Source of the DNA: Roseitalea sp.
GTDB lineage: Bacteria; Pseudomonadota; Alphaproteobacteria; Rhizobiales; Rhizobiaceae
DNA length: 64,000 nucleotides
Assembly (NCBI GenBank): GCA_017642895.1
Contig: JAEPON010000001.1
Location: forward strand, 368,006-432,005
Direction of reading: 5' to 3'
In this document: positions 32,575-42,773 of the stretch, piece by piece
How positions within the stretch are numbered: position 1 is the first letter of the stretch
Layout: every line of letters begins with the position of its first letter
Position numbers and translations under genes: made by a program
Notes under the pieces: model-generated
What the model saw: the letters and a program-made list of their open reading frames with translations, nothing else
Told to the model about the DNA's origin: nothing
The model's database searches: none

Positions 32575-33795
32575 ATGGCAGGGCGGTTCGGCGATATCGG
32601 TTTCGGCTTCGGCGGTCGGGCGGTCTATGCGACCGATCCGGCGCAAAGCCGTGGCCGGCTCATCAAAGAGCCGGAAAGCCCGACCCGAACCCCGTTCCAG
32701 CGCGATCGTGACCGGATCATTCATTCGACCGCATTCCGCCGGCTCAAGCACAAGACGCAGGTCTTTTTCAGCCATGAGGGCGATCATTATCGCACGCGGC
32801 TGACGCACACGATCGAGGTGGCGCAGATCGCCCGCGCGCTGGCGCGCGCCTTCCGGCTGGACGACGATCTGGCCGAGGCGGTGGCGCTCGTGCACGATTT
32901 CGGGCACACGCCGTTTGGTCATACGGGCGAGGATGTGCTCGATGCGCTGATGGCCGGTCATGGCGGGTTCGACCACAACGCCCAGGCGCTGCGCGTCGTC
33001 ACCGGGCTGGAACGGCGCTATGCAGCCTTTGATGGGCTCAACCTGACCTGGGAAACGCTCGAGGGCCTGGTCAAGCACAATGGCCCGCTGACCGGCGCGG
33101 CGCAGGGTATCGCGGGTGATGACGAGCCTTTGCCGCGCGCCATCGCCGATTACCTGGCGATCCACGATCTGGAGGTGGGGCGTCATGCCGGCCTTGAGGC
33201 CCAGGTGGCGGCGATTGCCGACGACATCGCTTATAACACGCACGATCTGGACGACGGGCTGCGGGCAGGGCTGTTGACCTTCGACATGCTCGACGGCGTT
33301 CCGCTCGCCGGCGAAGCATTGGCGATCGTTGACGATCAATATCCCGGTCTTGACGACGGCCGGCGCGCGCACGAGATGACACGCCGGGTGATGACGGCGA
33401 TGGTCGAGGATGTGATCGCGCAGACGGCGGCCAATCTGGACCGGATCAAGCCGCGATCGGTCACCGACATTCACGACGCCGGCGAGACGCTGGCGCGGTT
33501 TTCCGCCGGCATGGCGGAGCGCGAAGCGGGCCTGAAGCGCTTCCTGTTCGACCATCTTTACCGGCACGGCGAGGTGATGCGCGTGCGGGCGGAAGCCGAG
33601 GCCGTGGTCGAAGACCTGTTCGGCCGCTTCATGCGATCGCCGAAGCTGATGGGCGGCGAATGGGCCGACGAAATCACCGGGATGGACGAGAGCCAACTGG
33701 CGATCCGGGTCGCCGATTACATTGCCGGCATGACCGACACGTTCGCGCTCTCGGAGCATCGGCGGCTGTTTGACCGGACACCGGATTTGCGTTAG
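32575..33795 (+). CDS. dgt: Deoxyguanosinetriphosphate triphosphohydrolase-like protein
   Basis: HD-domain dNTP triphosphohydrolase (406 aa from the ATG at 32575; an ATG at 32542 is an alternative). Motifs in order: [46 protein letters not shown], the HD site [24 protein letters not shown] and [17 protein letters not shown]. It probably hydrolyses dNTPs to nucleosides and triphosphate, moderating dNTP pools. It diverges from erpA; its 3' neighbour argS begins 56 bp later on the same strand, so they may be co-transcribed. Confidence 0.92.
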   Translation: MAGRFGDIGFGFGGRAVYATDPAQSRGRLIKEPESPTRTPFQRDRDRIIHSTAFRRLKHKTQVFFSHEGDHYRTRLTHTIEVAQIARALARAFRLDDDLAEAVALVHDFGHTPFGHTGEDVLDALMAGHGGFDHNAQALRVVTGLERRYAAFDGLNLTWETLEGLVKHNGPLTGAAQGIAGDDEPLPRAIADYLAIHDLEVGRHAGLEAQVAAIADDIAYNTHDLDDGLRAGLLTFDMLDGVPLAGEALAIVDDQYPGLDDGRRAHEMTRRVMTAMVEDVIAQTAANLDRIKPRSVTDIHDAGETLARFSAGMAEREAGLKRFLFDHLYRHGEVMRVRAEAEAVVEDLFGRFMRSPKLMGGEWADEITGMDESQLAIRVADYIAGMTDTFALSEHRRLFDRTPDLR

Positions 33796-33850
33796 CGAGC
33801 CGCGCAAACGCCGGCCGGCCGAAGTCCGCCGCATTCTTCAGGATCGTTCG

Positions 33851-35596
33851 ATGAACATTTTCGCCCTGTTCCGCGACCGCATCACCGATGCCGTCCAGCG
33901 GATGGACCTGACCGCCGCAGACAGTGCCGCGCTCGACATGTCGCGCATCCAGGTCGAGCCGCCGCGCGATCCCGACCATGGCGATCTGGCAACCAATGCG
34001 GCGATGGTGCTGGCCAAGAAGGTGGGCCAGAACCCGCGCGAGCTTGCGCAGCGGATCGCCGATGCGATCGTGGACGATGCCGATGTGAGCGAAGCGTCGG
34101 TGGCGGGGCCCGGCTTTGTCAATCTGCGCCTTTCCGACGGTTTCTGGACCGCGCAACTGGCCGAAATCCTCGACAGGGGCGTTGGCTATGGCCGCAGCGC
34201 GATGGGGCAGGGCGTCAACATCAATGTCGAATATGTCTCGGCCAATCCGACCGGGCCCATGCATGTGGGCCATTGCCGGGGCGCTGTCGTCGGCGACACG
34301 CTGGCCAACCTTCTGGCCTTTGCCGGACACGATGTCGTCAAGGAATATTACATCAACGATGCGGGCGTGCAGGTGACCGCGCTCGGACAGTCGGCGCTGC
34401 TGCGCTATCGCGAAGCGCTGGGCGAAAAGATCGGCCCGATCCCCGAGGGGCTTTATCCGGGCGATTATCTGAAACCGGTGGGCGCGGCGCTGGCTGAAAC
34501 CCATGGCGACGCGCTGCTGACAATGCCGGATGCCGAGGCGCTGCGCATCGCCACCGACACGGCGATCGATGCGATGATGGTGATGATCAAGGCGGATCTT
34601 GCCGCGCTGAACGTGCATCACGACGTGTTCTTCTCCGAGCGGCAACTGCATGCCGACGGCGCGCGCAAGATCCGTGGCGCGATCAACGATCTGACCATGA
34701 ACGGCCATGTCTACAAAGGTACGCTGCCGCCGCCCAAGGGGCAATTGCCTGACGATTGGGAAGACCGCGAGCAGACGCTGTTCAAGTCGACCGATGTCGG
34801 TGACGATCTCGACCGGCCGCTGGTCAAGTCGGACGGTCAGTACACCTATTTCGCCGCCGATGTGGCCTATTTCGTCGACAAGTTCGAGCGCGGATTCGAC
34901 GAGATGATCTTCGTGCTCGGCGCCGACCATGGCGGCTATGTCAAGCGCATGGAGGCGCTGGCACGCGCGGTCTCCGGCGGCAAGGCGACGCTGACCGTCC
35001 TGCTGACCCAACTGGTCAAGCTCTACAAGGGCGGCGAGCCGGTGAAAATGTCCAAGCGGTCCGGCCAGTTCGTCACGCTGCGCGAGGTGGTCGACGAGGT
35101 GGGGCGGGACGCCGTGCGGTTCATGATGATCTACCGCAAGAGTTCCGAGCCGCTCGATTTCGATTTCGCCAAGGTCACCGAGCAGTCCAAGGACAATCCG
35201 GTCTTCTACGTGCAATATGCCTCGGCCCGGTGCCACTCGGTGCTGCGTCAGGCGCAAGAGCAGATGGGCACGATCGCACCCGATGCGTCGGCGCTCGACC
35301 GGCTGACCGATGCCGGCGAAATCGCTCTGGTGCGCAAGCTGACCGAGTATCCGCGCCTCATCGAAGCGGCGGCGTCCGCGCGCGAGCCGCATCGTGTTGC
35401 CTTTTACCTCCATGATGTCGCCAGCGCGCTGCATGCGCATTGGAACAGGGGCACCGCCGATGACGCCTTACGCTTTGTTAAGGTTAACGACCGACAATTG
35501 ACGCAAGCCAGACTGGGGCTTGTGCGGGGCGTGTTGAACGTTCTGCAGTCGGGACTTGCGATCCTGGGCGTGGATGCGCCAACCGAGATGCGGTGA
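33851..35596 (+). CDS. argS: Arginine--tRNA ligase
   Basis: Class I aminoacyl-tRNA synthetase (581 aa from the ATG at 33851). N-terminal tRNA-binding Add-1 region (residues 1-115), then the HIGH-type signature [16 protein letters not shown] within [12 protein letters not shown], the YYINDAGVQ segment, and KMSK-type loop in [17 protein letters not shown]. The DALR anticodon domain with [33 protein letters not shown] helices closes the protein. Core translation gene, 96 bp upstream of the SPOR-domain gene. Confidence 0.96.
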   Translation: MNIFALFRDRITDAVQRMDLTAADSAALDMSRIQVEPPRDPDHGDLATNAAMVLAKKVGQNPRELAQRIADAIVDDADVSEASVAGPGFVNLRLSDGFWTAQLAEILDRGVGYGRSAMGQGVNINVEYVSANPTGPMHVGHCRGAVVGDTLANLLAFAGHDVVKEYYINDAGVQVTALGQSALLRYREALGEKIGPIPEGLYPGDYLKPVGAALAETHGDALLTMPDAEALRIATDTAIDAMMVMIKADLAALNVHHDVFFSERQLHADGARKIRGAINDLTMNGHVYKGTLPPPKGQLPDDWEDREQTLFKSTDVGDDLDRPLVKSDGQYTYFAADVAYFVDKFERGFDEMIFVLGADHGGYVKRMEALARAVSGGKATLTVLLTQLVKLYKGGEPVKMSKRSGQFVTLREVVDEVGRDAVRFMMIYRKSSEPLDFDFAKVTEQSKDNPVFYVQYASARCHSVLRQAQEQMGTIAPDASALDRLTDAGEIALVRKLTEYPRLIEAAASAREPHRVAFYLHDVASALHAHWNRGTADDALRFVKVNDRQLTQARLGLVRGVLNVLQSGLAILGVDAPTEMR

Positions 35597-35692
35597 TCGC
35601 GGGTCACGTTTTGCCCATATTGCGCTGGCAGTAGCGTCAATGCGGGGCGGGGTGCGACCCGGCCTGCCGGGTAAGAGTTCAGGACCGCTATC

Positions 35693-38464
35693 ATGGCCGA
35701 TACAGCCAACCGCAAGCCTTTTCGTTCCGACGATGACCTGCCGGCCGAGGGGCCGGGCGAGATCGATCCATTGCTGGAACTGTCTCAGATTGCCGGGTTC
35801 GAACCCGAGGACGACACCAAACCGGACGAGCAGCAGATAGATCTTGAAGATGCGCTGTTGGCCGAGCTGACGCCACAGCAGGCGCCCGCTGCCGGCCAAA
35901 CGCAGGATCCTGCCGCGCCGGTCGATTTGCCACCCTTCATTGGCGGCGTGAACGATATCGACACGGTCGCCGTCGATGAGGCATCCACGCAGGCGATGGA
36001 AGACGAGCTGTCGCCGCCCTTGCCCGATCCGGCGCCTTCCATGGACGCCTGGCCGCCATCGCCGCCGGAAGCAGAAGCGACACCGCCAGCGCCAGAGCCG
36101 CCCAAAGATGTGCCGGCGTTTCTTTCAACACCGGCTCCGGAGCCCGAGCCGGCGCCGGCTGCGCCTTCCTTGGAAGACGAGCTTGCGGCGATGCTGGCCG
36201 GGGACACGACCCCGGCGCCAATGCCGTCCGCAGAACCGCCGGTCTCCGACGAGCAAGTCGATCCGTTCGACCCAATGCCCGAAGATGCGGTCCCTGCGGC
36301 CGCCGATGAAAGCGTTTTACCCGCCGCTCCGGGGTCTCCAGAACAGGACGCACCTGTCGCGGCTGGCATTTTGCCGGTGCCGGAACCGGTTGAAACAATG
36401 CAGGCGCCTGAATCGTTGGAGCCCGCGCCCGCCGAGGACACTGTGCCGGACGTTGCGGCGATGCACGAGCCGGTGGAGCGCTCTGAACAGAGCGCGTTGG
36501 ACGAAGTGGCCGACGCTCACTCCGGCATGGCTGATTGGACACATGATCTGGAAGCGTCGCCGGCCTCCGAAGCAACCGGTTCCGGTTCGGACGCAGCAGG
36601 CCTTGATGCGGATTTTGCGGCCGCGTTCGATGACGAACTGTCAGCCGATTTCGATGCGGGTATGGACGTTGATCCGTTCAACCCGCCCGCGTCGGACGAT
36701 GCGACGCCGGCCGACGATCTGCACGCTGAACGGCCCACGGTCGATCCCGTGGACGAACTGGCCGCGATCATGGGGTATGAGCCGCCGGCCGATCCGAACC
36801 AAGCGGTGGCGGACACGGACGTTCGGGTCGACACTGTGGAGCGCACACTCGATGCAATGGACGCCGATTTCCAGTCGGCGCTCGATGCCGATCTGACCGG
36901 TGACCTGTCGGTCGATGGCGATGTGGACCATGCCGCGCCAGCGGCTGGGGCCGTCGCGCCGCCATCGGCACCTGTCCTTGACACGGTTGACATGAGCTCG
37001 TTTGAGAATGTCCCGACCAGCGATTTCGATGTGCCTGAGTTCGAGCGGGACGATGTGGCGCCCAACGGAGCGCCGGCCGATCAGGACGGGTTGTTTCACG
37101 ACCCGTTCGACCGGGAGCCTTTCGCGGTGCCTTCGTCCGATGAGCCGGCCGCCGGCGGAGCCGGCGCGACGGCGACTGCCACCACGTTGGGCGGCGAATT
37201 CGATTCCGCGCAGTTTGAAGCCGAACTGGCCCGCGACATGGAGTTTGTCAGCCATGATCTGAATACCGAACGCGATGCGGACGGGCTTGATCTGGACGCG
37301 GTCGAGGACACAGCCGCGCCGGCACAGGCCGACAGGTCCGGTCGCCGGGGCATGGTGATCGGCCTTGTGGTCGCTGGCTTGGCGATTGCCGGCGTCACCG
37401 GTGTTCTGGCCTTGTCAGGTGGCGGTGATGCCGTCGATGACGGCCCGGTGCTTGTCGAGGCCGATGACACGCCGGTGAAAATCGAGCCCGATGATCCGGG
37501 CGGCACCACGGTCCCCAACCAGGATCGCGCCGTGTTCGCCGATGGCGATTCAGCGGCACCGGCGCAGGAAAACCTCGTCTCGACCGCCGAGGAACCCGTC
37601 GATATTGCGACCGCGCCGACCGACAGTCTGCCTTCCGCGGTTGCCAGCGGCGAAAAGGCGGAAGACCGTCTGACCGAAGGCGGTACGGAAGCATCGGCTT
37701 CCGACGCCGTGACACCGATCACGCCGCGGCGTGTGCGCACGTTGATCGTGCGTCCCGATGGCACGCTTGAGGAGCGTGCGCCCGAACCGGTGGAAAGCGC
37801 GGCCGCAGAGACGGTGCCGGCGGTGCCCGAACAGGCCGCGCCGCAAAGCGCGCCGGTCGTGAACGCGCCGCAAACGGTAGCCGGCGTGCCGGTGACCGAT
37901 GCGACTGTGCCGGCCACACCGGCGGACGATGACGCTGCGGCACCGGGCAATGCCGCCGCGGCTCAGGCACCGGCCGCGCCGGCCAATGCCGAGCAAACCG
38001 CCGGCGGTAACGAAACGGCACCGGTCGTGGTCCGGCGTGTCCAAACGACGACGGCGACGCCGCCGCTCATTCGCGACCGCCCCTCCGACCAGCCGGTCAA
38101 TGTCGTCAACCGGCAGCAGGTTGCCGCAGCCCCGGCGGCAACGTCTGCGCCAGCGCCGACGCAACAGGCCGCCGCGCCCGCGCCTCAGGCCGCAACTCCG
38201 GTGACGACGACCAGCGGTTCGACGGGCATTTCCGTACAACTGGCGGCCCTGCCGTCGGAGGCTGCGGCACGCGCGACGGCAACGCGCCTGTCGCAGCAAT
38301 ATGGCGGCCTGATCGACGGTCGCGGTCTGACGATCCAGCGGGCCGTCATCGAGGGGCGCGGCACGTTTTATCGCGTGCGCGTCGCCGCCAACGGTTCGGG
38401 CGATGCCAATGCGCTGTGCAACTCCATCAAGGCGTCGGGCGGCAATTGCTTCGTGGCCCGATAG
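35693..38464 (+). CDS. SPOR-domain cell-envelope protein with giant acidic N-terminus
   Basis: A 923-aa bitopic protein. The first ~550 residues are cytoplasmic, acidic, Ala/Pro/Asp-rich and repetitive (recurring DELAAML/VDPFDP/ELSADFD-type motifs). One TM helix (about 553-574, MVIGLVVAGLAIAGVTGVLAL) follows. The periplasmic part is an Ala/Pro linker and ends with an 80-aa SPOR domain (STGISVQLAALPSEAAARATATRLS to NSIKASGGNCF), which binds denuded glycan strands at division and growth sites. SPOR protein next to nagZ and argS is a common Rhizobiales arrangement. Composition of the N-terminus suggests a partner-binding disordered tail. Function at the septum or pole is inferred from the SPOR domain. 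Confidence 0.88.
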   Translation: MADTANRKPFRSDDDLPAEGPGEIDPLLELSQIAGFEPEDDTKPDEQQIDLEDALLAELTPQQAPAAGQTQDPAAPVDLPPFIGGVNDIDTVAVDEASTQAMEDELSPPLPDPAPSMDAWPPSPPEAEATPPAPEPPKDVPAFLSTPAPEPEPAPAAPSLEDELAAMLAGDTTPAPMPSAEPPVSDEQVDPFDPMPEDAVPAAADESVLPAAPGSPEQDAPVAAGILPVPEPVETMQAPESLEPAPAEDTVPDVAAMHEPVERSEQSALDEVADAHSGMADWTHDLEASPASEATGSGSDAAGLDADFAAAFDDELSADFDAGMDVDPFNPPASDDATPADDLHAERPTVDPVDELAAIMGYEPPADPNQAVADTDVRVDTVERTLDAMDADFQSALDADLTGDLSVDGDVDHAAPAAGAVAPPSAPVLDTVDMSSFENVPTSDFDVPEFERDDVAPNGAPADQDGLFHDPFDREPFAVPSSDEPAAGGAGATATATTLGGEFDSAQFEAELARDMEFVSHDLNTERDADGLDLDAVEDTAAPAQADRSGRRGMVIGLVVAGLAIAGVTGVLALSGGGDAVDDGPVLVEADDTPVKIEPDDPGGTTVPNQDRAVFADGDSAAPAQENLVSTAEEPVDIATAPTDSLPSAVASGEKAEDRLTEGGTEASASDAVTPITPRRVRTLIVRPDGTLEERAPEPVESAAAETVPAVPEQAAPQSAPVVNAPQTVAGVPVTDATVPATPADDDAAAPGNAAAAQAPAAPANAEQTAGGNETAPVVVRRVQTTTATPPLIRDRPSDQPVNVVNRQQVAAAPAATSAPAPTQQAAAPAPQAATPVTTTSGSTGISVQLAALPSEAAARATATRLSQQYGGLIDGRGLTIQRAVIEGRGTFYRVRVAANGSGDANALCNSIKASGGNCFVAR

Positions 38465-38492
38465 GGTTAAGACTTCGCGTTGTGATGCGATG

Positions 38493-38524
38493 ACGGGCGG
38501 TCCGATGGCCGCCCGTTTCGTTTT
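38493..38524 (+). terminator. Intrinsic terminator after the SPOR gene
   Basis: ACGGGCGG (38493-38500) and CCGCCCGT (38509-38516) form an 8-bp stem with an 8-nt loop, followed by TTCGTTTT. It lies 29 bp after the SPOR stop codon and before nagZ. Confidence 0.7.
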
Positions 38525-38548
38525 GCGGGCAAGCGGTTATGCTGAGCC

Positions 38549-39574
38549 ATGACCGAATCAAAGGCGATCATATTCGGCTGTTCCGGCACGCGTCTGACCG
38601 ACGAGGAAACAGCGTTTTTTGCCGATGAACGGCCGTGGGGCCTCATTCTTTTTGCACGCAATATCGGCGAAGCGGCCGAGATTGCGGATTTGACCGCGCG
38701 GTTTCGCGACATTGTCGGCCGCGCCGACGCGCCGGTCTTCATCGACCAGGAGGGCGGGCGGGTTCAGCGCATCCGCCAGCCGATCGCACCGGACTACCCG
38801 TCGGGCGCTGTGCTCGGCGCACTCTACCGGAAGGACCGCGCCCGGGGTCTGCATACGGCACGGCTGATGAGCCGGTTGCACGCCGCCGATCTTTTGCCGC
38901 TCGGCATCAATGCGGACTGCCTGCCGGTGCTCGACGTACCCGTGCCCGGCGCCCATGATGTGATCGGTGACCGCGCCTATGGCCATGACGCACACAGCGT
39001 CGCCGAGATGGGCCGCGCCGCGGCCGAAGGGCTTCTCGAGGGCGGTGTGCTGCCGGTGATCAAGCACATTCCCGGCCACGGCCGGTCGCTGGTCGACAGC
39101 CACAAGGCGCTGCCCGTCGTCGATGCGGACATCGATACGCTGACCGCGGTCGATTTCGAGCCGTTCCGGCAATTGGCTGAGATGCCGATGGCAATGACCG
39201 CCCATGTGGTTTTCACGGCGCTCGACGCGGACAATCCGGCGACGACCTCGGCACGCGTCATCGAAGACGTCATCCGGACGCAGATCGGCTTTGACGGCCT
39301 GCTGATGACCGATGATCTGTCGATGCGTGCCCTTTCTGGGGATTTCTCGGCGCGGACCAAGGCTTCGCTTTCGGCGGGCTGCGACCTTGTTCTACATTGC
39401 AACGGCCTGCTCGAGGAAATGCGGCCGGTCGCCGAGGCGGCGCCGCATTTGTCGGGCAAGGCGCTGGAGCGCGCGGACCGGGCAACGGCCATGGTCCGCA
39501 AGCACAGCGACGCGGCGACCGAAACGGCGGCGCTACGCGATGAATTTGATCGGTTGGTCGCAACGGTCGCATAG
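38549..39574 (+). CDS. nagZ: Beta-N-acetylhexosaminidase (GH3, NagZ-like)
   Basis: Cytoplasmic glycoside hydrolase family 3 enzyme (341 aa) that removes GlcNAc from anhydro-muropeptides in cell-wall recycling. Key segments: FIDQEGGRVQRI, the substrate loop KHIPGHGRSLVDSHKALP with the NagZ-specific His on the flexible loop, and the nucleophile Asp in GLLMTDDLSMRAL. Its product range feeds AmpD/Mpl-type recycling. Followed by scpA-scpB after 33 bp; likely part of the same transcript. Confidence 0.94.
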   Translation: MTESKAIIFGCSGTRLTDEETAFFADERPWGLILFARNIGEAAEIADLTARFRDIVGRADAPVFIDQEGGRVQRIRQPIAPDYPSGAVLGALYRKDRARGLHTARLMSRLHAADLLPLGINADCLPVLDVPVPGAHDVIGDRAYGHDAHSVAEMGRAAAEGLLEGGVLPVIKHIPGHGRSLVDSHKALPVVDADIDTLTAVDFEPFRQLAEMPMAMTAHVVFTALDADNPATTSARVIEDVIRTQIGFDGLLMTDDLSMRALSGDFSARTKASLSAGCDLVLHCNGLLEEMRPVAEAAPHLSGKALERADRATAMVRKHSDAATETAALRDEFDRLVATVA

Positions 39575-39607
39575 GCGGCCGGGCCGGCCCGATGGAGCGA
39601 CGGACCG

Positions 39608-40486
39608 ATGGCAGGGGCGCAGCCCGGGAACGTGGAAGCATCGAATGCGCAGCGGCCGGCAAGGCCGGTGCCGATGGATGCCGTCTGGCAGGACAATGGC
39701 GCCGAGCGGACCACGGGCGAACCGTCACTCGTCGTCGATGTCCACGGCTTTGAGGGCCCGCTCGACCTGCTTTTGCATCTGGCGCGCGACCAGAAGGTCG
39801 ATCTGACGCAGATTTCGGTGCTCGATCTTGCACGGCAATATCTGGCGTTCATCGAGGGCGCCAAGGCGCTGCGGATCGAGCTTGCGGCCGATTATCTGGT
39901 GATGGCGGCGTGGCTGGCCTATCTCAAATCCCGGCTTCTGGTGCCGCAGCAGCGCGAAACAGACGAGCCCTCGGGCGAGGAAATGGCGGCAATCCTGCAG
40001 TTCCGCCTGCGCAGGCTCGAGGCGATGCGCGATGCGGCCGCACGGCTCATCAACGGCAACCGGCTGGGCCGCGACATGTTCGCGCGTGGCATGCCAGAAA
40101 CGGTTGTGATCGAGCGCAAATCGGCCTTCCAGGCCAACCTCTACGATCTTTTGGCGGCCTATGGCGGCAGCCGGCAGCGCAACACCAACACCGAGGTGCG
40201 CATGGAAAAGCGCACTGTGTGGTCGCTCAAGGATGCGCGCGACATTCTGGCACGGCTGATTGGAACGATGACCGACTGGACGCCGCTGGATGCCTTTCTT
40301 CTGGCCTATGTGCCGTCGCCGCGCGAGCGCACGACGGCGATCGCCAGCGCTTTTGCGGCGAGCCTTGAAATGGTGCGCGAGGGTGTGATCGACATCAGGC
40401 AGGACCGGCCGTTCGCACCGCTGATGATGCGGGATGCGGACAGGGCGCCGGTGGACGAAAAGGACGACGGGGAGAGGGCGCAATGA
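39608..40486 (+). CDS. scpA: Segregation and condensation protein A (kleisin)
   Basis: Kleisin subunit of the bacterial condensin that bridges SMC and ScpB during chromosome compaction. The frame has 292 aa from ATG 39608; a downstream ATG at 39674 is plausible because the conserved part starts at SLVVDVHGFEGPLDLLLHLARDQKVDLTQI. The winged-helix-type C-terminus (TTAIASAFAASLEMVREGVIDIRQDRPFAPLMM) that contacts SMC is complete. It overlaps scpB by 4 bp (ATGA), showing translational coupling. Confidence 0.94.
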   Translation: MAGAQPGNVEASNAQRPARPVPMDAVWQDNGAERTTGEPSLVVDVHGFEGPLDLLLHLARDQKVDLTQISVLDLARQYLAFIEGAKALRIELAADYLVMAAWLAYLKSRLLVPQQRETDEPSGEEMAAILQFRLRRLEAMRDAAARLINGNRLGRDMFARGMPETVVIERKSAFQANLYDLLAAYGGSRQRNTNTEVRMEKRTVWSLKDARDILARLIGTMTDWTPLDAFLLAYVPSPRERTTAIASAFAASLEMVREGVIDIRQDRPFAPLMMRDADRAPVDEKDDGERAQ

Positions 40487-41259
40487 CCGACCATATCGAA
40501 GAGGGGGGCGACGCGCTCGGGATCGACGGTCTCAACCAGGTGCTGGACGAGGCGTTCGATGCGCCCGAGCGTCGCGACACGCTCGACGACAATCCGGCGA
40601 CGCGCATGGCGCTGGCCGAAGCGGCGCGCATGGCTGAAGCGCTGGTTTTCGCGTCGGCCGAGCCGGTGACGGAAAAGGCGCTGGCCGAGCGATTGCCGGA
40701 CGATATCGATGTCTCGGCGGTGATGGCGCAGCTTCAGCAGACCTATGAGGCGCGCGGGGTCAATCTGGTGCGTGTCGACAATGCCTGGGCGTTTCGGACG
40801 GCGTCCGATCTGTCGTTCCTTTTGAGCCGCGAGCAGATCCAGCAGCGCAAATTGTCGCGGGCCGCGCTCGAAGTGCTGGCGATCATTGCCTATCACCAGC
40901 CGGTCACCCGCGCCGAGATGGAGGACATTCGCGGTGTGGAGACATCCAAGGGCACGCTGGACGTGCTGCTCGAAAGCGGCTGGGTGAAGCTGCGCGGGCG
41001 CCGCAAGACGCCGGGCCGGCCGGTGACCTATGGCACGACGCTGGCGTTTCTCGACCATTTCGGCCTGTCGGAACTGCGCGACTTGCCCGGCATGGACGAG
41101 TTGAAAGCCGCCGGCCTTTTGTCTGCACGCCTGCCGTCGGGCTTTGCGATGCCCAATCCCTCGGCCGATCCGGACACGCTGACCGACGATGAAGAGCCGC
41201 TGGCCGACATCGATCTTGAGGAACTCGGTCTGTTGACACCGAAAGCGGGCAATGATTGA
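40483..41259 (+). CDS. scpB: Segregation and condensation protein B
   Basis: ScpB (258 aa) dimerises and binds ScpA through two winged-helix domains. The first domain covers roughly residues 40-120 (EALVFASAEPVTEKALAERLP, VRVDNAWAFRTASDLSFLL). The second covers residues 125-190 (RAALEVLAIIAYHQPVTRAEMEDIRGVETSKGTLDVLL, VTYGTTLAFLDHFGLSELRDLP). The acidic N- and C-terminal extensions are typical of the alphaproteobacterial form. Overlaps scpA; an 82-bp gap separates it from the ABC ATPase. Confidence 0.94.
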   Translation: MTDHIEEGGDALGIDGLNQVLDEAFDAPERRDTLDDNPATRMALAEAARMAEALVFASAEPVTEKALAERLPDDIDVSAVMAQLQQTYEARGVNLVRVDNAWAFRTASDLSFLLSREQIQQRKLSRAALEVLAIIAYHQPVTRAEMEDIRGVETSKGTLDVLLESGWVKLRGRRKTPGRPVTYGTTLAFLDHFGLSELRDLPGMDELKAAGLLSARLPSGFAMPNPSADPDTLTDDEEPLADIDLEELGLLTPKAGND

Positions 41260-41341
41260 CAGCCCTGCCGGCTGAACCCTTCATTCGGCCGGGCGGGCGC
41301 CGAAACGCCAGCACCCATTTTTGGCTTGAACGGGCACGCAT

Positions 41342-42460
41342 ATGGCTTCAGCGCCTGCCAAAAAACAACCGCCGCGCACGGGCGTTACTTTTGCCGCCGA
41401 ACTGACCTTTGAGAATGTCCACCTGCATTACGGGCCGGTGCACACGCTCAAGGGCATTTCGCTGACGGTCGAGGCGGGCGAGATCCTGTGCCTGCTCGGG
41501 CCTTCGGGATCGGGCAAGACATCACTTCTGCGCGTTGCGGCGGGCCTTGAGCGGCAGACCGCCGGGCGCGTGTTGATGAACGGGCGCGAAGTGGCCGGCC
41601 CCGCCCGTTTCGAACCGCCCGAAAAGCGCTCCGTGGGCCTGATGTTCCAGGATTTTGCGTTGTTTCCGCATATGACCGTGGCGCAGAATGTGCGCTTTGG
41701 CCTCACGGACATGGCAGCGCGCATCGCAGCGGGTGAGGCGCAGGTGGCGATCGACCGGGTGGGACTTGACCACCATGTCAATTCCTATCCTGACGTTCTT
41801 TCGGGCGGCGAACAGCAGCGCGTTGCGCTGGCACGGGCTCTGGCGCCGCGGCCCTCGGTCATGCTGATGGACGAACCGTTCTCCGGTCTCGACACGCGGC
41901 TCAAGGATTCGGTGCGCGCCGAAACGCTTGCGATCCTGCGCGAGATGCGCGCGACAACCATCGTTGTCACCCACGATGCCGAAGAGGCAATGCGCCTTGG
42001 CGACCGGATCGCGCTGCTCGACCGGGGACAGATCGTCCAGGCTGGCACGGCCGATGAAATCTACCACGATCCGGCCAATCTGTTCGTCGCCGGCTTCTTC
42101 AGCGAACTCAACACGTTCGAGGCGCGCGTTGACGGTAACGGCGTTGAAACGCCGCTCGGCCGTTTCGATGCGGGGCACCATGCGGCGGGAACCGCGCTGA
42201 CGGTTGCGATCCGGACCGCCGGCCTCGACGTTGCGGCCCATGGCGGCAGCACGCTGCCGCCGGGGACGGTGCCGGGCCGCATCACCGCGCGGCGCTTTCT
42301 GGGCGTCTCCGAACAGTTGCTGATCGCGGTCGATGGCGCCGACAGGCCGGTGAGCGCCCGCATCCGCGCCGACGAACTGGCGCGCGATGCGCGTGATGTC
42401 GTCATTTCCGTACGCAACGGCGACATATTGCTGTTTGAAAGCGCGCGCGAAAGCGCTTAA
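41342..42460 (+). CDS. Orphan ABC transporter ATP-binding protein (Fe3+/polyamine-import type)
   Basis: A 372-aa ATPase resembling FbpC/PotA-class importers. Walker A GPSGSGKTS, Q-loop MFQDFALFPHMTVAQNV, signature LSGGEQQRVALARALAPRPSVMLMDEPFSGLD and H-loop THDAEEAMRLGDRIALLDRG are typical. The C-terminal ~130 residues are a TOBE-like regulatory domain. No permease or solute-binding gene is adjacent (scpB before, tatA after), so its membrane partner must be encoded elsewhere. The substrate, perhaps ferric iron, cannot be fixed. Confidence 0.85.
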   Translation: MASAPAKKQPPRTGVTFAAELTFENVHLHYGPVHTLKGISLTVEAGEILCLLGPSGSGKTSLLRVAAGLERQTAGRVLMNGREVAGPARFEPPEKRSVGLMFQDFALFPHMTVAQNVRFGLTDMAARIAAGEAQVAIDRVGLDHHVNSYPDVLSGGEQQRVALARALAPRPSVMLMDEPFSGLDTRLKDSVRAETLAILREMRATTIVVTHDAEEAMRLGDRIALLDRGQIVQAGTADEIYHDPANLFVAGFFSELNTFEARVDGNGVETPLGRFDAGHHAAGTALTVAIRTAGLDVAAHGGSTLPPGTVPGRITARRFLGVSEQLLIAVDGADRPVSARIRADELARDARDVVISVRNGDILLFESARESA

Positions 42461-42492
42461 GTGAAGCCAAAGGATTTTAGGGAGAGCTATCC

Positions 42493-42732
42493 ATGGGCGC
42501 CTTCAGCATCTGGCAGTGGATCATCGTCTTGGTCATCGTGCTGCTCCTGTTCGGACGCGGCAAGATTCCCGAACTGATGGGCGATGTGGCCAAGGGCATC
42601 CGGAATTTTCGCAAGGGCATGAAGGACGAGGTCGCCGAGGGCGAGGACACGCCCGAGGAACCGGCCCGTACCGTCGAGCATCGCTCCGACGAGAGCGTCA
42701 AGGATGTCAAGGACGCCGTCAACAAGGGTTGA
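42493..42732 (+). CDS. tatA: Twin-arginine translocase TatA
   Basis: Pore/channel-forming subunit of the Tat pathway that exports folded proteins (79 aa, preceded by GGGAGAG). The N-terminal TM helix ([21 protein letters not shown]) is followed by the amphipathic helix with the conserved [27 protein letters not shown] motif and a charged tail. It opens tatABC; the tail is unusually acidic ([17 protein letters not shown]). Confidence 0.96.
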   Translation: MGAFSIWQWIIVLVIVLLLFGRGKIPELMGDVAKGIRNFRKGMKDEVAEGEDTPEEPARTVEHRSDESVKDVKDAVNKG

Positions 42733-42773
42733 TGGCCGGGCGGCGGGCGCTGCGCGCGCAAGGTAAATGATCG

